Below, piece by piece: positions 25,588 through 34,044 of a stretch of DNA of 64,000 bases; position 1 is the first letter of the stretch; each line of letters begins with the position of its first letter. The notes beneath the pieces were generated by a model, which made no database searches, had not been told where the DNA came from, and saw only the letters and a program-made list of their open reading frames with translations. The DNA is taken from NCBI RefSeq assembly GCF_000819745.1, contig NZ_CDDA01000021.1, positions 58,279 to 122,278 on the forward strand, written 5' to 3'. A program made the translations under genes and the position numbers. Source of the stretch: Aeromonas bestiarum (GTDB lineage: Bacteria; Pseudomonadota; Gammaproteobacteria; Enterobacterales; Aeromonadaceae).

Positions 25588-26502
25588 TCACGCCGCCTCT
25601 GCCAGCTCCTCCTCTTTCTTCTGGTAGGCCTGGGGCGAGAGACCCAGCAGCTCCTGCACTGTGGAGGCGACCGTGATGGAGGAGATGGTCCCCACCAGGA
25701 TGCCGGCGAACAGGGTGAAGGCGAAGCCGTAGAGGGCGTCGCCGCCGAACAGCAGCAGGGCGCCCACGGTAAAGAGGGTGGTACCCGAGGTGATCATGGT
25801 GCGGCTGAAGGTAGCCTTGATCGCCACGTCCGAGCAGTCGTGGATGGAGAGCTTGGTGCGTGAGCTCAAGATGTCCCGCAACCGGTCCGAGATGACGATG
25901 CTGTCGTTGAGGGAATAGCCGATCACCGCCATCAGGCCGGCGATCACGTTGAGGTCAAACTCGATGTTGAACAGCGCCAACAGCCCCATGGCCACCAGGC
26001 CGTCGTGCAGCACAGACACCAGGATGCCGATAGCCTGACGCCACTCGAAGCGCACCGCCAGGTAGGCGGAGATGGCGAGCGACGCCACCAGCACCGCCAG
26101 CATCCCCTGCTGGAACAGTTCGGCACCCACCTGAGGACCGACTATGGTGGTGCGCAGCAGCTCCACCGGCAAGTTGAGCTGTTGACCCAGCATGACAGCC
26201 AGCTCCTCGGCCGGCCAGGGCAGCTCGTGGGGCGGCAGCTTGATGAGCCACTCCCCCGGGATGCCGGCGCCGCTCAGCTCGACCGCCCCTGCCAGCGGGG
26301 CGCTCAGCAGGGCGTTCAGTTCATGGGCCTCTTTCAGGGTCTGGATGCGAAACTCCAGCAGTATGCCACCGGTGAAGTCGAGCCCGAGCGACAGCCCGTT
26401 GATGGCCAGCACGGCTATGCTCGCCACCGTCAGCAGCACGGAGATCCACAACCCGATGTAACGCCAGCGGGTCAGCCCCATGGCAACGATCATTCTCAAC
26501 AT
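25588..26502 (-). CDS. secF: protein translocase subunit SecF
   Basis: 304 aa. An N-terminal helix is followed by GLSLGLDFTGGILLEF (SecF periplasmic-entry signature), then a P4 periplasmic domain and five C-terminal membrane helices with the family motifs GLMAVIGYSLNDSIVISDRLR and FSRTMITSGTTLFTVGALLLFGGDA (abridged as read at about 200-260). With SecD it uses the ion gradient to pull exported proteins out of SecYEG. GAGGATAAA precedes the ATG. It lies 115 nt downstream of secD. No yajC, tgt or queA is nearby, unlike the usual secDF locus. Confidence 0.9.
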   Translation of the reverse strand: MLRMIVAMGLTRWRYIGLWISVLLTVASIAVLAINGLSLGLDFTGGILLEFRIQTLKEAHELNALLSAPLAGAVELSGAGIPGEWLIKLPPHELPWPAEELAVMLGQQLNLPVELLRTTIVGPQVGAELFQQGMLAVLVASLAISAYLAVRFEWRQAIGILVSVLHDGLVAMGLLALFNIEFDLNVIAGLMAVIGYSLNDSIVISDRLRDILSSRTKLSIHDCSDVAIKATFSRTMITSGTTLFTVGALLLFGGDALYGFAFTLFAGILVGTISSITVASTVQELLGLSPQAYQKKEEELAEAA

Positions 26503-26617
26503 AATTTTATCCTCGACAACAGCTGACTCGGGCTTCCCAACCGGAAGCGCGTGGTGCAGGCGCGGAGCAGGCTCGAACGCGCGGCGCTATGGCACAGAGT
26601 GAATGCAGGGGTCACGG

Positions 26618-28420
26618 TCACACCCTCAGCAGCTTGTCGCTGCGCTTGCCCCACAGGGGGTTGATGATGGCGCGGGTGCCCCAGATGCCGGTCACCATGC
26701 TGGAGATGAGACCCAGGATCAGGGTGATGGAGAAGCCCTGCAGCGGGCCCGAGCCGATGGAGTAGAGCACCACGGCGCAGATCAGGGTGGTGATGTTGGC
26801 ATCGAAGATGGTGCGAAACGCCGAGCGATAGCCAAAGTCGATGGCGTTGGCAAGGCTCCCCCCCTCCCGCAGGCGGTCCTTGATCCGCTCAAAGATCAGC
26901 ACATGGGTATCCACCGCCATGCCGACCGTGAGCACCAGACCGGCGATCCCCGGCAGGGTCAGCACGGCCCCCGGCAGTACGGCCAGCATGCCCACCTGCA
27001 TCAGCAGGTTGGCGATGAGCGCCGTGATGGCGACCCAGCCGAACTTGCGATACCAGGCCATCATGAACAGCATCATGCCCGCCATGCCGAACGCCAGCGC
27101 GGTGAAGCCCGCCTCTATGTTCTGCAAGCCGAGGGTCGGGCCGATTGAGCGCTCCTCCAGGATCTTCAGCGGCGCCGTAAGGGCTCCGGCCCGCAGCAGC
27201 ATGGCCAGCTCCTGGGCCTCTGGCAGACTGCCAATACCCGTGATGCGGAACTGGTTGCCAAGGGCGGTCTGGATGGTAGCGACGTTGATCACCTCGCTCT
27301 GGGCCCGCAGCTTGCCCTGGGCGTTGGTCTTGTATTCGGTGAAGACGGTAGCCATCGGCTTGCCCACGTGCTGGCGGCTGAACTGGTTCATCTTGCTGCC
27401 ACCCAGGCTGTCGAGCACGATATTGACCTGGGGTTGGCCCATCTCGCCCATATTGGCGCGGGCATCAACGATGTGCTCACCGCTCAGCACCGGCTTGCGG
27501 GCCAGACCGACGGCCTGACCGCTGCGATCCGCCATGAAGAAACGGCTGTCGGCCTGGGCCTCGTAGAAGGCCAGCGATGCGGTGGCGCCTATCACTTCCT
27601 TGGCCTGCTTGGGATTGTGCACCCCGGGCAGCTCGATGCGGATGCCATCCTGGCCCTGACGCTGGACCGAGGCCTCGACGATGCCAAGCTCGTTGATCCG
27701 CTTTTTCAGGATCGACAGGTTCTGGGTCACGGCGTTGTTGGCCAGCAGGGTACGCTCGGCCTCGCTCATCACCAGCCGCAGCTCGTTGCCGCTGCGATTG
27801 AGTTGCCACTGATCCTGTCGGGTACCGGCGGAATCCTTGATGATGTTGAGCCAGGGCGCCTGATCGGCCACCTCGGGCAACGTGACTCTCACCTCCCCTT
27901 CGCTCACCCGGGCCACGTTGGCGCCCCGCAGGCGCGCCTCGCGGAACTGGGTACGCAGCATGTCCACCAGGTTTCTGGTCTGGTTGTCCACCACGAAGCT
28001 GAGATCGACCCCGATCAGCAGTTGGGAGCCGCCGCGCAGATCCAGCCCGAGCTTGATGGGGGCGGCGCCGAGCTGGCTGATCCAGGTCGGCGCATTGGAG
28101 TAGAACTCCAGGGTCAGGGCTGCGCTGTCATAGCCCTGCTGCTCCAGCAGCTGCTTGGCCCTCTGCTGTTCGGACTGGCTGTTGAACACCAGCTCGACCC
28201 GCTCTTTCTGTTGCACCTGTTTGACCGGCGTTATCTGGTTGTCGGCCAGCAGGGTGCGCTGTGCCTCGGTCAGGCTGGTCTGGCCGTGCAGGCCAAGGGA
28301 AGGCTGCTCACCGAAGAAGGTGGGCAGGGAGTAAAACGCAAAGGTGAACAGCATGAGCAGCAGCAGGGCATACTGCCACATGCTCATGCGATTCAGGGTG
28401 GTACGACTCTTTTTTCTCAT
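26618..28420 (-). CDS. secD: protein translocase subunit SecD, divergent second-copy type
   Basis: 600 aa, close to E. coli SecD (615). Key features are an N-terminal helix (about 14-32), LGLDLRGGSQLLIGVD (D1 motif), the P1 periplasmic domain, GALTAPLKILEERSIGPTLG before the second helix, and the ion-pathway helix with LVLTVGMAVDTHVLIFERIK. The N-terminus is unusually basic (MRKKSRTTLNRM) and the locus lacks yajC. I infer the SecD2 type of the paralogous SecDF pairs known in Vibrio, where the copies differ in coupling ion. Start at 28420; longer frames lack support. Confidence 0.88.
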   Translation of the reverse strand: MRKKSRTTLNRMSMWQYALLLLMLFTFAFYSLPTFFGEQPSLGLHGQTSLTEAQRTLLADNQITPVKQVQQKERVELVFNSQSEQQRAKQLLEQQGYDSAALTLEFYSNAPTWISQLGAAPIKLGLDLRGGSQLLIGVDLSFVVDNQTRNLVDMLRTQFREARLRGANVARVSEGEVRVTLPEVADQAPWLNIIKDSAGTRQDQWQLNRSGNELRLVMSEAERTLLANNAVTQNLSILKKRINELGIVEASVQRQGQDGIRIELPGVHNPKQAKEVIGATASLAFYEAQADSRFFMADRSGQAVGLARKPVLSGEHIVDARANMGEMGQPQVNIVLDSLGGSKMNQFSRQHVGKPMATVFTEYKTNAQGKLRAQSEVINVATIQTALGNQFRITGIGSLPEAQELAMLLRAGALTAPLKILEERSIGPTLGLQNIEAGFTALAFGMAGMMLFMMAWYRKFGWVAITALIANLLMQVGMLAVLPGAVLTLPGIAGLVLTVGMAVDTHVLIFERIKDRLREGGSLANAIDFGYRSAFRTIFDANITTLICAVVLYSIGSGPLQGFSITLILGLISSMVTGIWGTRAIINPLWGKRSDKLLRV

Positions 28421-28577
28421 GGCAAAAGCCTCTGTCAGGAGAAGGCGGCGCACTCGCCACCCATGGCGGAGGCGGCACGCAAGAAAATACAAATGAGACT
28501 GGGCGCCCGTTCACGCGCGGTGAGCAGGCTTTACAGGAGACGATGAGGCAGTGCAGCAAGGCCGGACCCCATCGGGA

Positions 28578-29096
28578 TCAGGCGAGATAACTCTGGGAGA
28601 AGCGGTATTGCAGGTGTTGGCGTTGCAACCTGTGCCGGTGAATGGTGGCAAAGCGGTCGCGGAAGCTGTTTTTGGGGTAGAAGAGCGCCGCATAGAGCAG
28701 CAGGCCGCACAGCAGCAGCAGGATCGCCTGCTGTGACCAGCTCATGATCAGCTCGTAGACGACGCTGCCGGGCTGGTGATCACTGCGCAGGGAGTGTTCG
28801 AGCCGCAGCAGATGATTCTGATGGGAGCCGACAAACTTGACGACACCGTCGTCGCTGTCGCTGGCGCTGTGGATCACCAGCAGGGTATCGGACTGATCGC
28901 CCGTGCCGGCATCGCTCATCACCTGGCCAGGCTGGGAAGCGGCCTGAGGCGCGGATACCTTGAGCCCCTCCACCGAAACAGTAGAGAGCAACAGAGTGAG
29001 CGAGATGAGCAGTGTCATCAACGCCAGTTTCACTTTGTCCAGCAGGCTCAAAAAGTTAATTCCCAAATAATAGAAAGGGCAAACTACCACAGGCAC
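28578..29096 (-). CDS. small membrane protein of unknown function
   Basis: 172 aa if started at a GTG at 29096; a TTG about 16 codons in or the ATG at codon 27 are alternatives, so the start is uncertain. There is one hydrophobic segment near the N-terminus (about 22-42, LALMTLLISLTLLLS) and one near 115-137 (QAILLLLCGLLLYAALFY). Between them lies a polar, Asp/Ser-rich stretch of about 75 residues that should face the periplasm. The C-terminal tail is strongly basic (RHRLQRQHLQYR). Not recognised. Co-oriented upstream of secD with a 157-nt gap. Confidence 0.55.
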   Translation of the reverse strand: MPVVVCPFYYLGINFLSLLDKVKLALMTLLISLTLLLSTVSVEGLKVSAPQAASQPGQVMSDAGTGDQSDTLLVIHSASDSDDGVVKFVGSHQNHLLRLEHSLRSDHQPGSVVYELIMSWSQQAILLLLCGLLLYAALFYPKNSFRDRFATIHRHRLQRQHLQYRFSQSYLA

Positions 29097-29158
29097 CCAA
29101 CAAGGACAAGGGCGGCAGGGCCATCAAGCCTCGCACGGCGCCCTGCTAAAAACGAAAC

Positions 29159-30016
29159 TCACCCCTGCGACATCTGCCTGAAATCGCGGGCATAGCCCTT
29201 GAGCAGAGTGTAGAGATGAGCACGCTGGGAGATGTCCAGCGACTGGCTCAGGGCGCTCAGCCAGTTGACGGTGCGCTGGCGGGATTGATCCGTGTAGCCG
29301 GTGAAACGGCCATCCATGAGTCCATCCCCCTGCTGCAACAGGGCGGTGAGCTGGGCGCCGAAGTCCGGGCTCTGGCGCTGCTGCATCAGCCTGTCCAGCT
29401 CCCTGGTCCAGGCGGTCTGAAACTCCAGCCAGGGGGCCTGCAGCTCGTACTGCCACTCCACCCACTGGGCCACCAGCGGCGCCTGGGCCGGCTTCACCTC
29501 CCCAATCCAGAACACCAGCCGCTCGTTCATCTTGCCGGTGAACTCCTTGAGCAGCTCGGCCTTGGGCTGGCGGGCAAAATCCTGCTCCCGCTCGGTCTGC
29601 CGGCTCAGCCTGTCCTTCATGAACATGGCCACCTGCTCCTCGGTCAGGGTACGGGCCAGCCGCACGGCGCGGGGAACCGTGTTCTCCAGGGTGCGGGTCA
29701 GGCTCTGCTGGGCCGCATTCAGATGCAGCGAGACCTGGGCCGGGCTCATGGGGCTCGCCACCGCCCTGGCCAGCGCATCCAGATCATCGGCATAGCGGGG
29801 CACCTCGTACTGGCGGTGCCAGGCCATCAGCCCCTTCACCTCGTTGTCCAGCAGCCGCTTCTGGCTGCGATCCAGCGAGAAATAGTCATCCAGCTGCCAG
29901 ACGATGGCCACGTCCAGCCAGTAATAGACCACCCGGGTGGAGCAGCCCACCAGCAGCAGACAGATCAGCAGCAGGCTCCAGCTGCGGGGTTGACGCCAGG
30001 AAAAGGAGGTCACCAT
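29159..30016 (-). CDS. DUF6279 family lipoprotein
   Basis: 285 aa. Signal peptide II with lipobox L-L-V-G-C (Cys at about 25), then STRVVYYWLDVAIVWQLDDY, the family's conserved opening. The rest is helical and charged (SQKRLLDNEVKGL, ERLVFWIGEVKPAQ, RLMQQRQSPDFGAQL). Ser at +2 predicts outer-membrane sorting by Lol. Function unknown. Strongly GC-biased codons but no sign of transfer. Confidence 0.85.
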   Translation of the reverse strand: MVTSFSWRQPRSWSLLLICLLLVGCSTRVVYYWLDVAIVWQLDDYFSLDRSQKRLLDNEVKGLMAWHRQYEVPRYADDLDALARAVASPMSPAQVSLHLNAAQQSLTRTLENTVPRAVRLARTLTEEQVAMFMKDRLSRQTEREQDFARQPKAELLKEFTGKMNERLVFWIGEVKPAQAPLVAQWVEWQYELQAPWLEFQTAWTRELDRLMQQRQSPDFGAQLTALLQQGDGLMDGRFTGYTDQSRQRTVNWLSALSQSLDISQRAHLYTLLKGYARDFRQMSQG

Positions 30017-30127
30017 GCACTACTCCAAAGATTGACGAGTTGATGATTCATATCGATCTGATCCTGCCTGTGCCAGCGTTGATACGCAGCGATTCGTGTC
30101 GAGCAACACCTGCCCCCGCCAGCGGCC

Positions 30128-30961
30128 CTACTCCAGCCGTTGACGATTCGTGTCTATCAGGGCCTGGTAATCGGGTCCGGGGGCGTGCTCGGCCATCAGC
30201 AGCGCCCACAACAAGCCTATGTAGTCGACCCAGGGCAGGAAGGCCTGGCTCTGAAAGCCCCGGCTTCCCAAACGCGCCCCTGCCCGCTCAAGATAGCCGC
30301 TCTCCAGCGCCTCTCGCTGGCCGTCGTCCCAGCCGTGGGTGCGCTGTATGCTGGCCACCTCGAAACCGGGATGGCCGGCGGCGCCATACTCCCAGTCGAT
30401 GACCCAGGGCCGGGTTCCCAACAAGTTAGCCGGATTGAGATCATGATGGCAAGGGAGCCAGCAATCGGCCGGCTCGCGACTGGCCAGCAGTCCCCGCTCC
30501 AGCGCAGGCAGCCAGTCAGGGATCCGGGCCAGACGGCCGCGATAACCGGCGGCATGAGCCCGCACTGCCATCACCACGGCGGGCACCGGCAGCCGGTGCA
30601 GCCGCACCAGCACCTCGGCCAGCAGACCAGGCTGCTCGGCGGGGAGCGGGGGCGCCTCGGCCCAGTTGGGTTCATCGCACCAATCCAGCAGCATCAGGCC
30701 GCTGGCGGGATCGCTGTGATGACAGGGCAGCGCCAGCCCCTGCCCCATGGCCCCCCGATAGAGCTGCCACTCGGTCGCCCTGTCGATACCGAGCCGACAG
30801 GGATCCGGATGACCAAGCCGCAAAAAATGACTGCGCCCCGAGGGGAGGCGCAGTCGATAGTTGCAGTTGGTCAGGCCGCTGGCCAGCGCTTCCAGCCGCC
30901 CCGAACGCCAGGGGACCGGCAGGCTGGCCAGCAGCTCCAGCTCCGCCAGATCACCAGCCAA
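30128..30961 (-). CDS. thiK: thiamine kinase-like phosphotransferase
   Basis: 277 aa, APH/choline-kinase fold. The catalytic loop is CHHDLNPANLL (H-x-D-x-x-x-x-N), the metal-binding segment VIDWEYGAAGHPGFEVASI, and the N-terminal GLTNCNYRLRLPSG forms the nucleotide-binding strands. Gene order lpoB-thiK is as in E. coli, where ThiK phosphorylates thiamine for salvage; this supports the name over a generic aminoglycoside phosphotransferase. The start is a TTG at 30961 overlapping the lpoB stop by 11 nt; no other in-frame start lies nearby. Confidence 0.82.
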   Translation of the reverse strand: MAGDLAELELLASLPVPWRSGRLEALASGLTNCNYRLRLPSGRSHFLRLGHPDPCRLGIDRATEWQLYRGAMGQGLALPCHHSDPASGLMLLDWCDEPNWAEAPPLPAEQPGLLAEVLVRLHRLPVPAVVMAVRAHAAGYRGRLARIPDWLPALERGLLASREPADCWLPCHHDLNPANLLGTRPWVIDWEYGAAGHPGFEVASIQRTHGWDDGQREALESGYLERAGARLGSRGFQSQAFLPWVDYIGLLWALLMAEHAPGPDYQALIDTNRQRLE

Positions 30962-31547
30962 AGGTGGATTTCTTCGCCTGTTTGCGGATCTCTTTCTGAT
31001 CGGCCCACAGCAGTTCGCCGTTTTGCAGATCCATCAGGTTCATGGTCATCTGGTAGTAGACATCCTTCACCTTGCCGTTGTCCTTGACGATGCTGGCGAG
31101 GTTGCCATAGACCATGTAGCGGGCACCGGTCTGCTTGCCCAGACGCACCATGGAGGCGGGATCCACCATGCCGCTGCTCTGCTGGTACTCGAGCTGCTGC
31201 TTGACCGCCGCCACCTTGCTCATGTCGACGAAGCGGAACTTGCCGGCCCGCAACAGCTTGGTGCGAATGGTGTCCGTGATGGCCTCGGTATCTATGTGCT
31301 CCGAGGTCTTGTTGCGGATGGAGTCCATGAACATCACCGGACGACCGCCTGCGGTGATCTCGCTGGTCGCCGGCGAGGCGAGCATGGAGTCCGCCATCTT
31401 GTCGGCGATGGCCTGCAGATCCGATGAACCGTAGTCCACTGTCACCGTCTCGGTTTCGGTCGGATCGCCATAGCTGACTGTGGTGCTGGAACAGCCGCCA
31501 AGCAGCAGGGCGCCGGTCAATATCAGCAGGGCATGATTCATTTTCAT
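30951..31547 (-). CDS. lpoB: penicillin-binding protein activator LpoB
   Basis: 198 aa outer-membrane lipoprotein. Lipobox LLLGGCSS (Cys at 19), a short disordered linker (VSYGDPTETETVTVD) and the LpoB globular domain with SSDLQAIADKMADSML, PVMFMDSIRNKTSEHIDT, ARYMVYGNLASI and LLWADQKEIRKQAKKS. It spans the periplasm to stimulate PBP1B. The linker is shorter than in E. coli. The ATG at 31547 shares one base with the ycfL stop (TGATG), so translation is coupled. Confidence 0.92.
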   Translation of the reverse strand: MKMNHALLILTGALLLGGCSSTTVSYGDPTETETVTVDYGSSDLQAIADKMADSMLASPATSEITAGGRPVMFMDSIRNKTSEHIDTEAITDTIRTKLLRAGKFRFVDMSKVAAVKQQLEYQQSSGMVDPASMVRLGKQTGARYMVYGNLASIVKDNGKVKDVYYQMTMNLMDLQNGELLWADQKEIRKQAKKSTFGW

Positions 31548-31945
31548 CAGTAGGATTCCTCAATCACTTCGCGTACGTAAATCCGGTATCCCCGGGCGGC
31601 CGGGCTCGGCGCCAGGGCAGAGAGGGTGCGGATCTGATAGCCGTGCAGCTTGATGGGGGTCCAGCCGCGACCATCGCTGGCCACCTCCTGCCCCGCCTCA
31701 TCATACCAATAGAACAGGTATTGCAGCTTGTTGTCACCGCGCTGGGTGCTGGCCGCCGCCACATTGACCTGCAGCAGGCCGTTTTGCTCGCGCCGGCTCA
31801 GCTCGGTCAGGGTCACATTGACGTTCTGATGCTGCTCCGCCACCGCCGCAGCGCCCGCCGCGCCATAGAGCGCCACGCCGGAGGTATTGGTGGCGCAGCC
31901 GGTCAGCAGCATAACCAACCCCAGGGCCAACCCGTATGCTTTCAT
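31547..31945 (-). CDS. ycfL: YcfL family lipoprotein
   Basis: 132 aa from the ATG at 31945 (AAGGAGATCGAG before it). Signal peptide II with lipobox LLTGC (Cys at about 17). The mature part carries a YcfL pattern: a beta-rich domain with NVTLTELSRREQNGLLQVNV, LQYLFYWYDEAGQEV and WTPIKLHGYQIRTL. Function unknown, but always beside lpoB in enterics. Overlaps lpoB by one base. Confidence 0.88.
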   Translation of the reverse strand: MKAYGLALGLVMLLTGCATNTSGVALYGAAGAAAVAEQHQNVNVTLTELSRREQNGLLQVNVAAASTQRGDNKLQYLFYWYDEAGQEVASDGRGWTPIKLHGYQIRTLSALAPSPAARGYRIYVREVIEESY

Positions 31946-32019
31946 CTCGATCTCCTTAGCCGGCGGCCACAGGGGCACAACCGATCAGTCATGGGTGTCA
32001 TTGTCGTTTGAGTGGGTGC

Positions 32020-33444
32020 CTAGAGCGGCATCACCCGGGTCGTCAGGCCGGCGCCGAGCCGCTGCACCCACACCAGGGTGGTACGCCCGCCGTGAACGGT
32101 GAGCGGCAGCGTGCGCATGGCGCTACCCGCCCCCAGGGTGAGCTGCACCTCGCCTGCCGGCAGCATGCTCTGCCAGCTGGACGCCTGGGCCGGCAACGTA
32201 AGCCAGCTGCGGGTATCGGCCCGCTCCGAGAGGGTATTGAAGATGCCGACCAGAATATTGCCCACATCGCCCCCCTCCTTGGCGGCGGTGCGCCTCAGCT
32301 GCTCTTTGGTCACCAGCCGCAGCGCCTGACGGGTCAGCATGCCCGGCAACCGCTCCTGCAGATCCTTGGCGGCCAGCGCCTCCAGCCGCACCAGCTCGCT
32401 GGTCTGCTCAACCCGCTTGCCCACCGACACCGTCAGCGGACCCGTGTTGCTGGCCCGGTTGTCGTAATAGGGCACGGCTACGGTAAAGGTACGAAAATCG
32501 CCGCTGGAGGTGGAGATGGGCAGCGGCAGGAACAGCTCGCGCCGCGCCGGGATCAGCCCATCTTCAAACAGCACCACCAGCTGCCCCTGATTTTTGGTGA
32601 AAGGCGGCGCCTTGCGACCCAGCTTCTTCTCCGTCTCCTTGAGCTCATCGGGGGAGCCCCGCAGCCGCGCCAGGCGCAGCAAGGCATCCTGCAGGCTCTG
32701 GTTGTCCGGCGCTATCTGGTAGCCACGCTGATAGTCGACCCAGGCATCGTTGAGATCCCCGGCCGCCTCATAGAGCACGCCGGAGAAATAGAAGGTGTAG
32801 GCGTTCTGGAAACCGTTTTTCACCTGGCCTATCAGCCGGTCGAGATCCGGTGCCCCGCGCGACATCAGCTGGCGCATCTCCCGCTCTGTACTGGCTTCGG
32901 CCCCTTTCTCTCTGGCCTTGCTTACCTCCCCCGCCCGCGCCTTGAGGGCACGCTCCTGCACCTGATTGGCCCGGCGCACCTCCACCAGGGCGCCGTCGGC
33001 GTCTCCCCGCTGCAGGTAGTTGAGGGCCAGATAGTGGTGCAGCATGGTGCGCTCATAATCCGGCGTCAGGTAAGCCATGCTCTGATCGTTGGTGAGCAGG
33101 CTGCCCGCCTGACCCAGCCCCTGGCTCAGCCGGTATTGGGCCTGATTGTCTTCCCACTCGAGGCGGCTGTCGGCGGCGGCGAAGGCCTGCTTGCTGCCCG
33201 CATCCTGACCGGCCAGCCAGGCAATGCGGCCCTGCTCGAGCCGGTCCAGCACATAGGTGTCATCCCCCAGGGTGGACTCGCGCACCTCGGGCAGCGCCTC
33301 GGCGGCGTGCCCCAGCAGCAGCTGGTTGCGCAGCGGCACCATCTGATCGGAATAGGAGACGAACATGTCCTGCCAGTGGGAGGCGCAGCCCCCCAGCAGG
33401 GCACTGGCCAGCAGGAGGCCGGCCAGACGAGAAAAGCGGTGCAT
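32020..33444 (-). CDS. COG3014-type lipoprotein with TPR-like repeats
   Basis: 474 aa. Lipobox LLGGC (Cys about 20) then ASHWQDMFVSYSDQMVPLRN. The middle has TPR-like helices (HHYLALNYLQRGDADGALVEVRRANQVQ; NAYTFYFSGVLYEAAGDLNDAWVDYQRG, given here in part). The C-terminal beta-rich half includes LVVLFEDGLIPARRE and a conserved SWLTLPAQASSW. Known only as an uncharacterised envelope lipoprotein linked to the lpoB cluster outside the enterics. The ATG at 33444 shares its A with the hinT stop (TGATG). Confidence 0.82.
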   Translation of the reverse strand: MHRFSRLAGLLLASALLGGCASHWQDMFVSYSDQMVPLRNQLLLGHAAEALPEVRESTLGDDTYVLDRLEQGRIAWLAGQDAGSKQAFAAADSRLEWEDNQAQYRLSQGLGQAGSLLTNDQSMAYLTPDYERTMLHHYLALNYLQRGDADGALVEVRRANQVQERALKARAGEVSKAREKGAEASTEREMRQLMSRGAPDLDRLIGQVKNGFQNAYTFYFSGVLYEAAGDLNDAWVDYQRGYQIAPDNQSLQDALLRLARLRGSPDELKETEKKLGRKAPPFTKNQGQLVVLFEDGLIPARRELFLPLPISTSSGDFRTFTVAVPYYDNRASNTGPLTVSVGKRVEQTSELVRLEALAAKDLQERLPGMLTRQALRLVTKEQLRRTAAKEGGDVGNILVGIFNTLSERADTRSWLTLPAQASSWQSMLPAGEVQLTLGAGSAMRTLPLTVHGGRTTLVWVQRLGAGLTTRVMPL

Positions 33445-33794
33445 CACAGGCAGAGCAGCGGCCCCAGGGATTGACCCCCTACCAGATGCATGTGGATGTG
33501 ATAGACCTCCTGCCCGCCGTGGCGATTGCAGTTCATGATCAGGCGATAACCATCCTCGGCGATCCCCGCCTCGCTGGCCAGCTTGCGGGCCACGGTGAAC
33601 ATGCGACCCAGCGCCAGCTCATGTTCGGCTTCCACGTCGTTGACCGTGGGGATCAGCACATTGGGAATGATCAGGATATGGGTCTTGGCCTTGGGCTGGA
33701 TGTCCCGGAATGCGGTCACCAGATCGTCTTGATAAAGGATGTCGGCGGGGATCTCTTTACGGATGATTTTGCTGAAAATGGTTTCTTGCGCCAT
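33444..33794 (-). CDS. hinT: HIT family purine nucleoside phosphoramidase HinT
   Basis: 116 aa. The histidine triad H-I-H-M-H-L lies near the C-terminus ([11 protein letters not shown]), with [18 protein letters not shown] at the start and [16 protein letters not shown] in the middle. It hydrolyses AMP-N-linked compounds such as aminoacyl-AMP adducts. The start at 33794 has AAAGGAG 7 nt upstream. First gene of the five-gene minus-strand cluster hinT-COG3014-ycfL-lpoB-thiK, in which four neighbours overlap or nearly so. Confidence 0.96.
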   Translation of the reverse strand: MAQETIFSKIIRKEIPADILYQDDLVTAFRDIQPKAKTHILIIPNVLIPTVNDVEAEHELALGRMFTVARKLASEAGIAEDGYRLIMNCNRHGGQEVYHIHMHLVGGQSLGPLLCL

Positions 33795-34044
33795 GGATAA
33801 CTCCTTTATATGAAAAAGAAAATTCAACACCAACCTCAAGCGGCTCCCGAGGTGGCCATCAGGGCCCGCCAAGTGTGACACAAGCCGACATTTGACACAG
33901 CCGTTGTCCCATTCTCTTCAGTTATTGTTAAAAATACCGATAGCCGGAAGACGTCAGATGGCGTCGCTCGCCCAGGGTGGTAGCAGGGTATCAAATGGAC
34001 GGGGTATTCAGGCAAGGGACTTTTGCATATACAGCGGGACAATA

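Noticed and set aside
33917..33943. Sigma-28 flagellar promoter before the chemoreceptor gene
   Set aside because: ACCGATAG resembles the -10, but the -35 position reads TTCA instead of TAAA.
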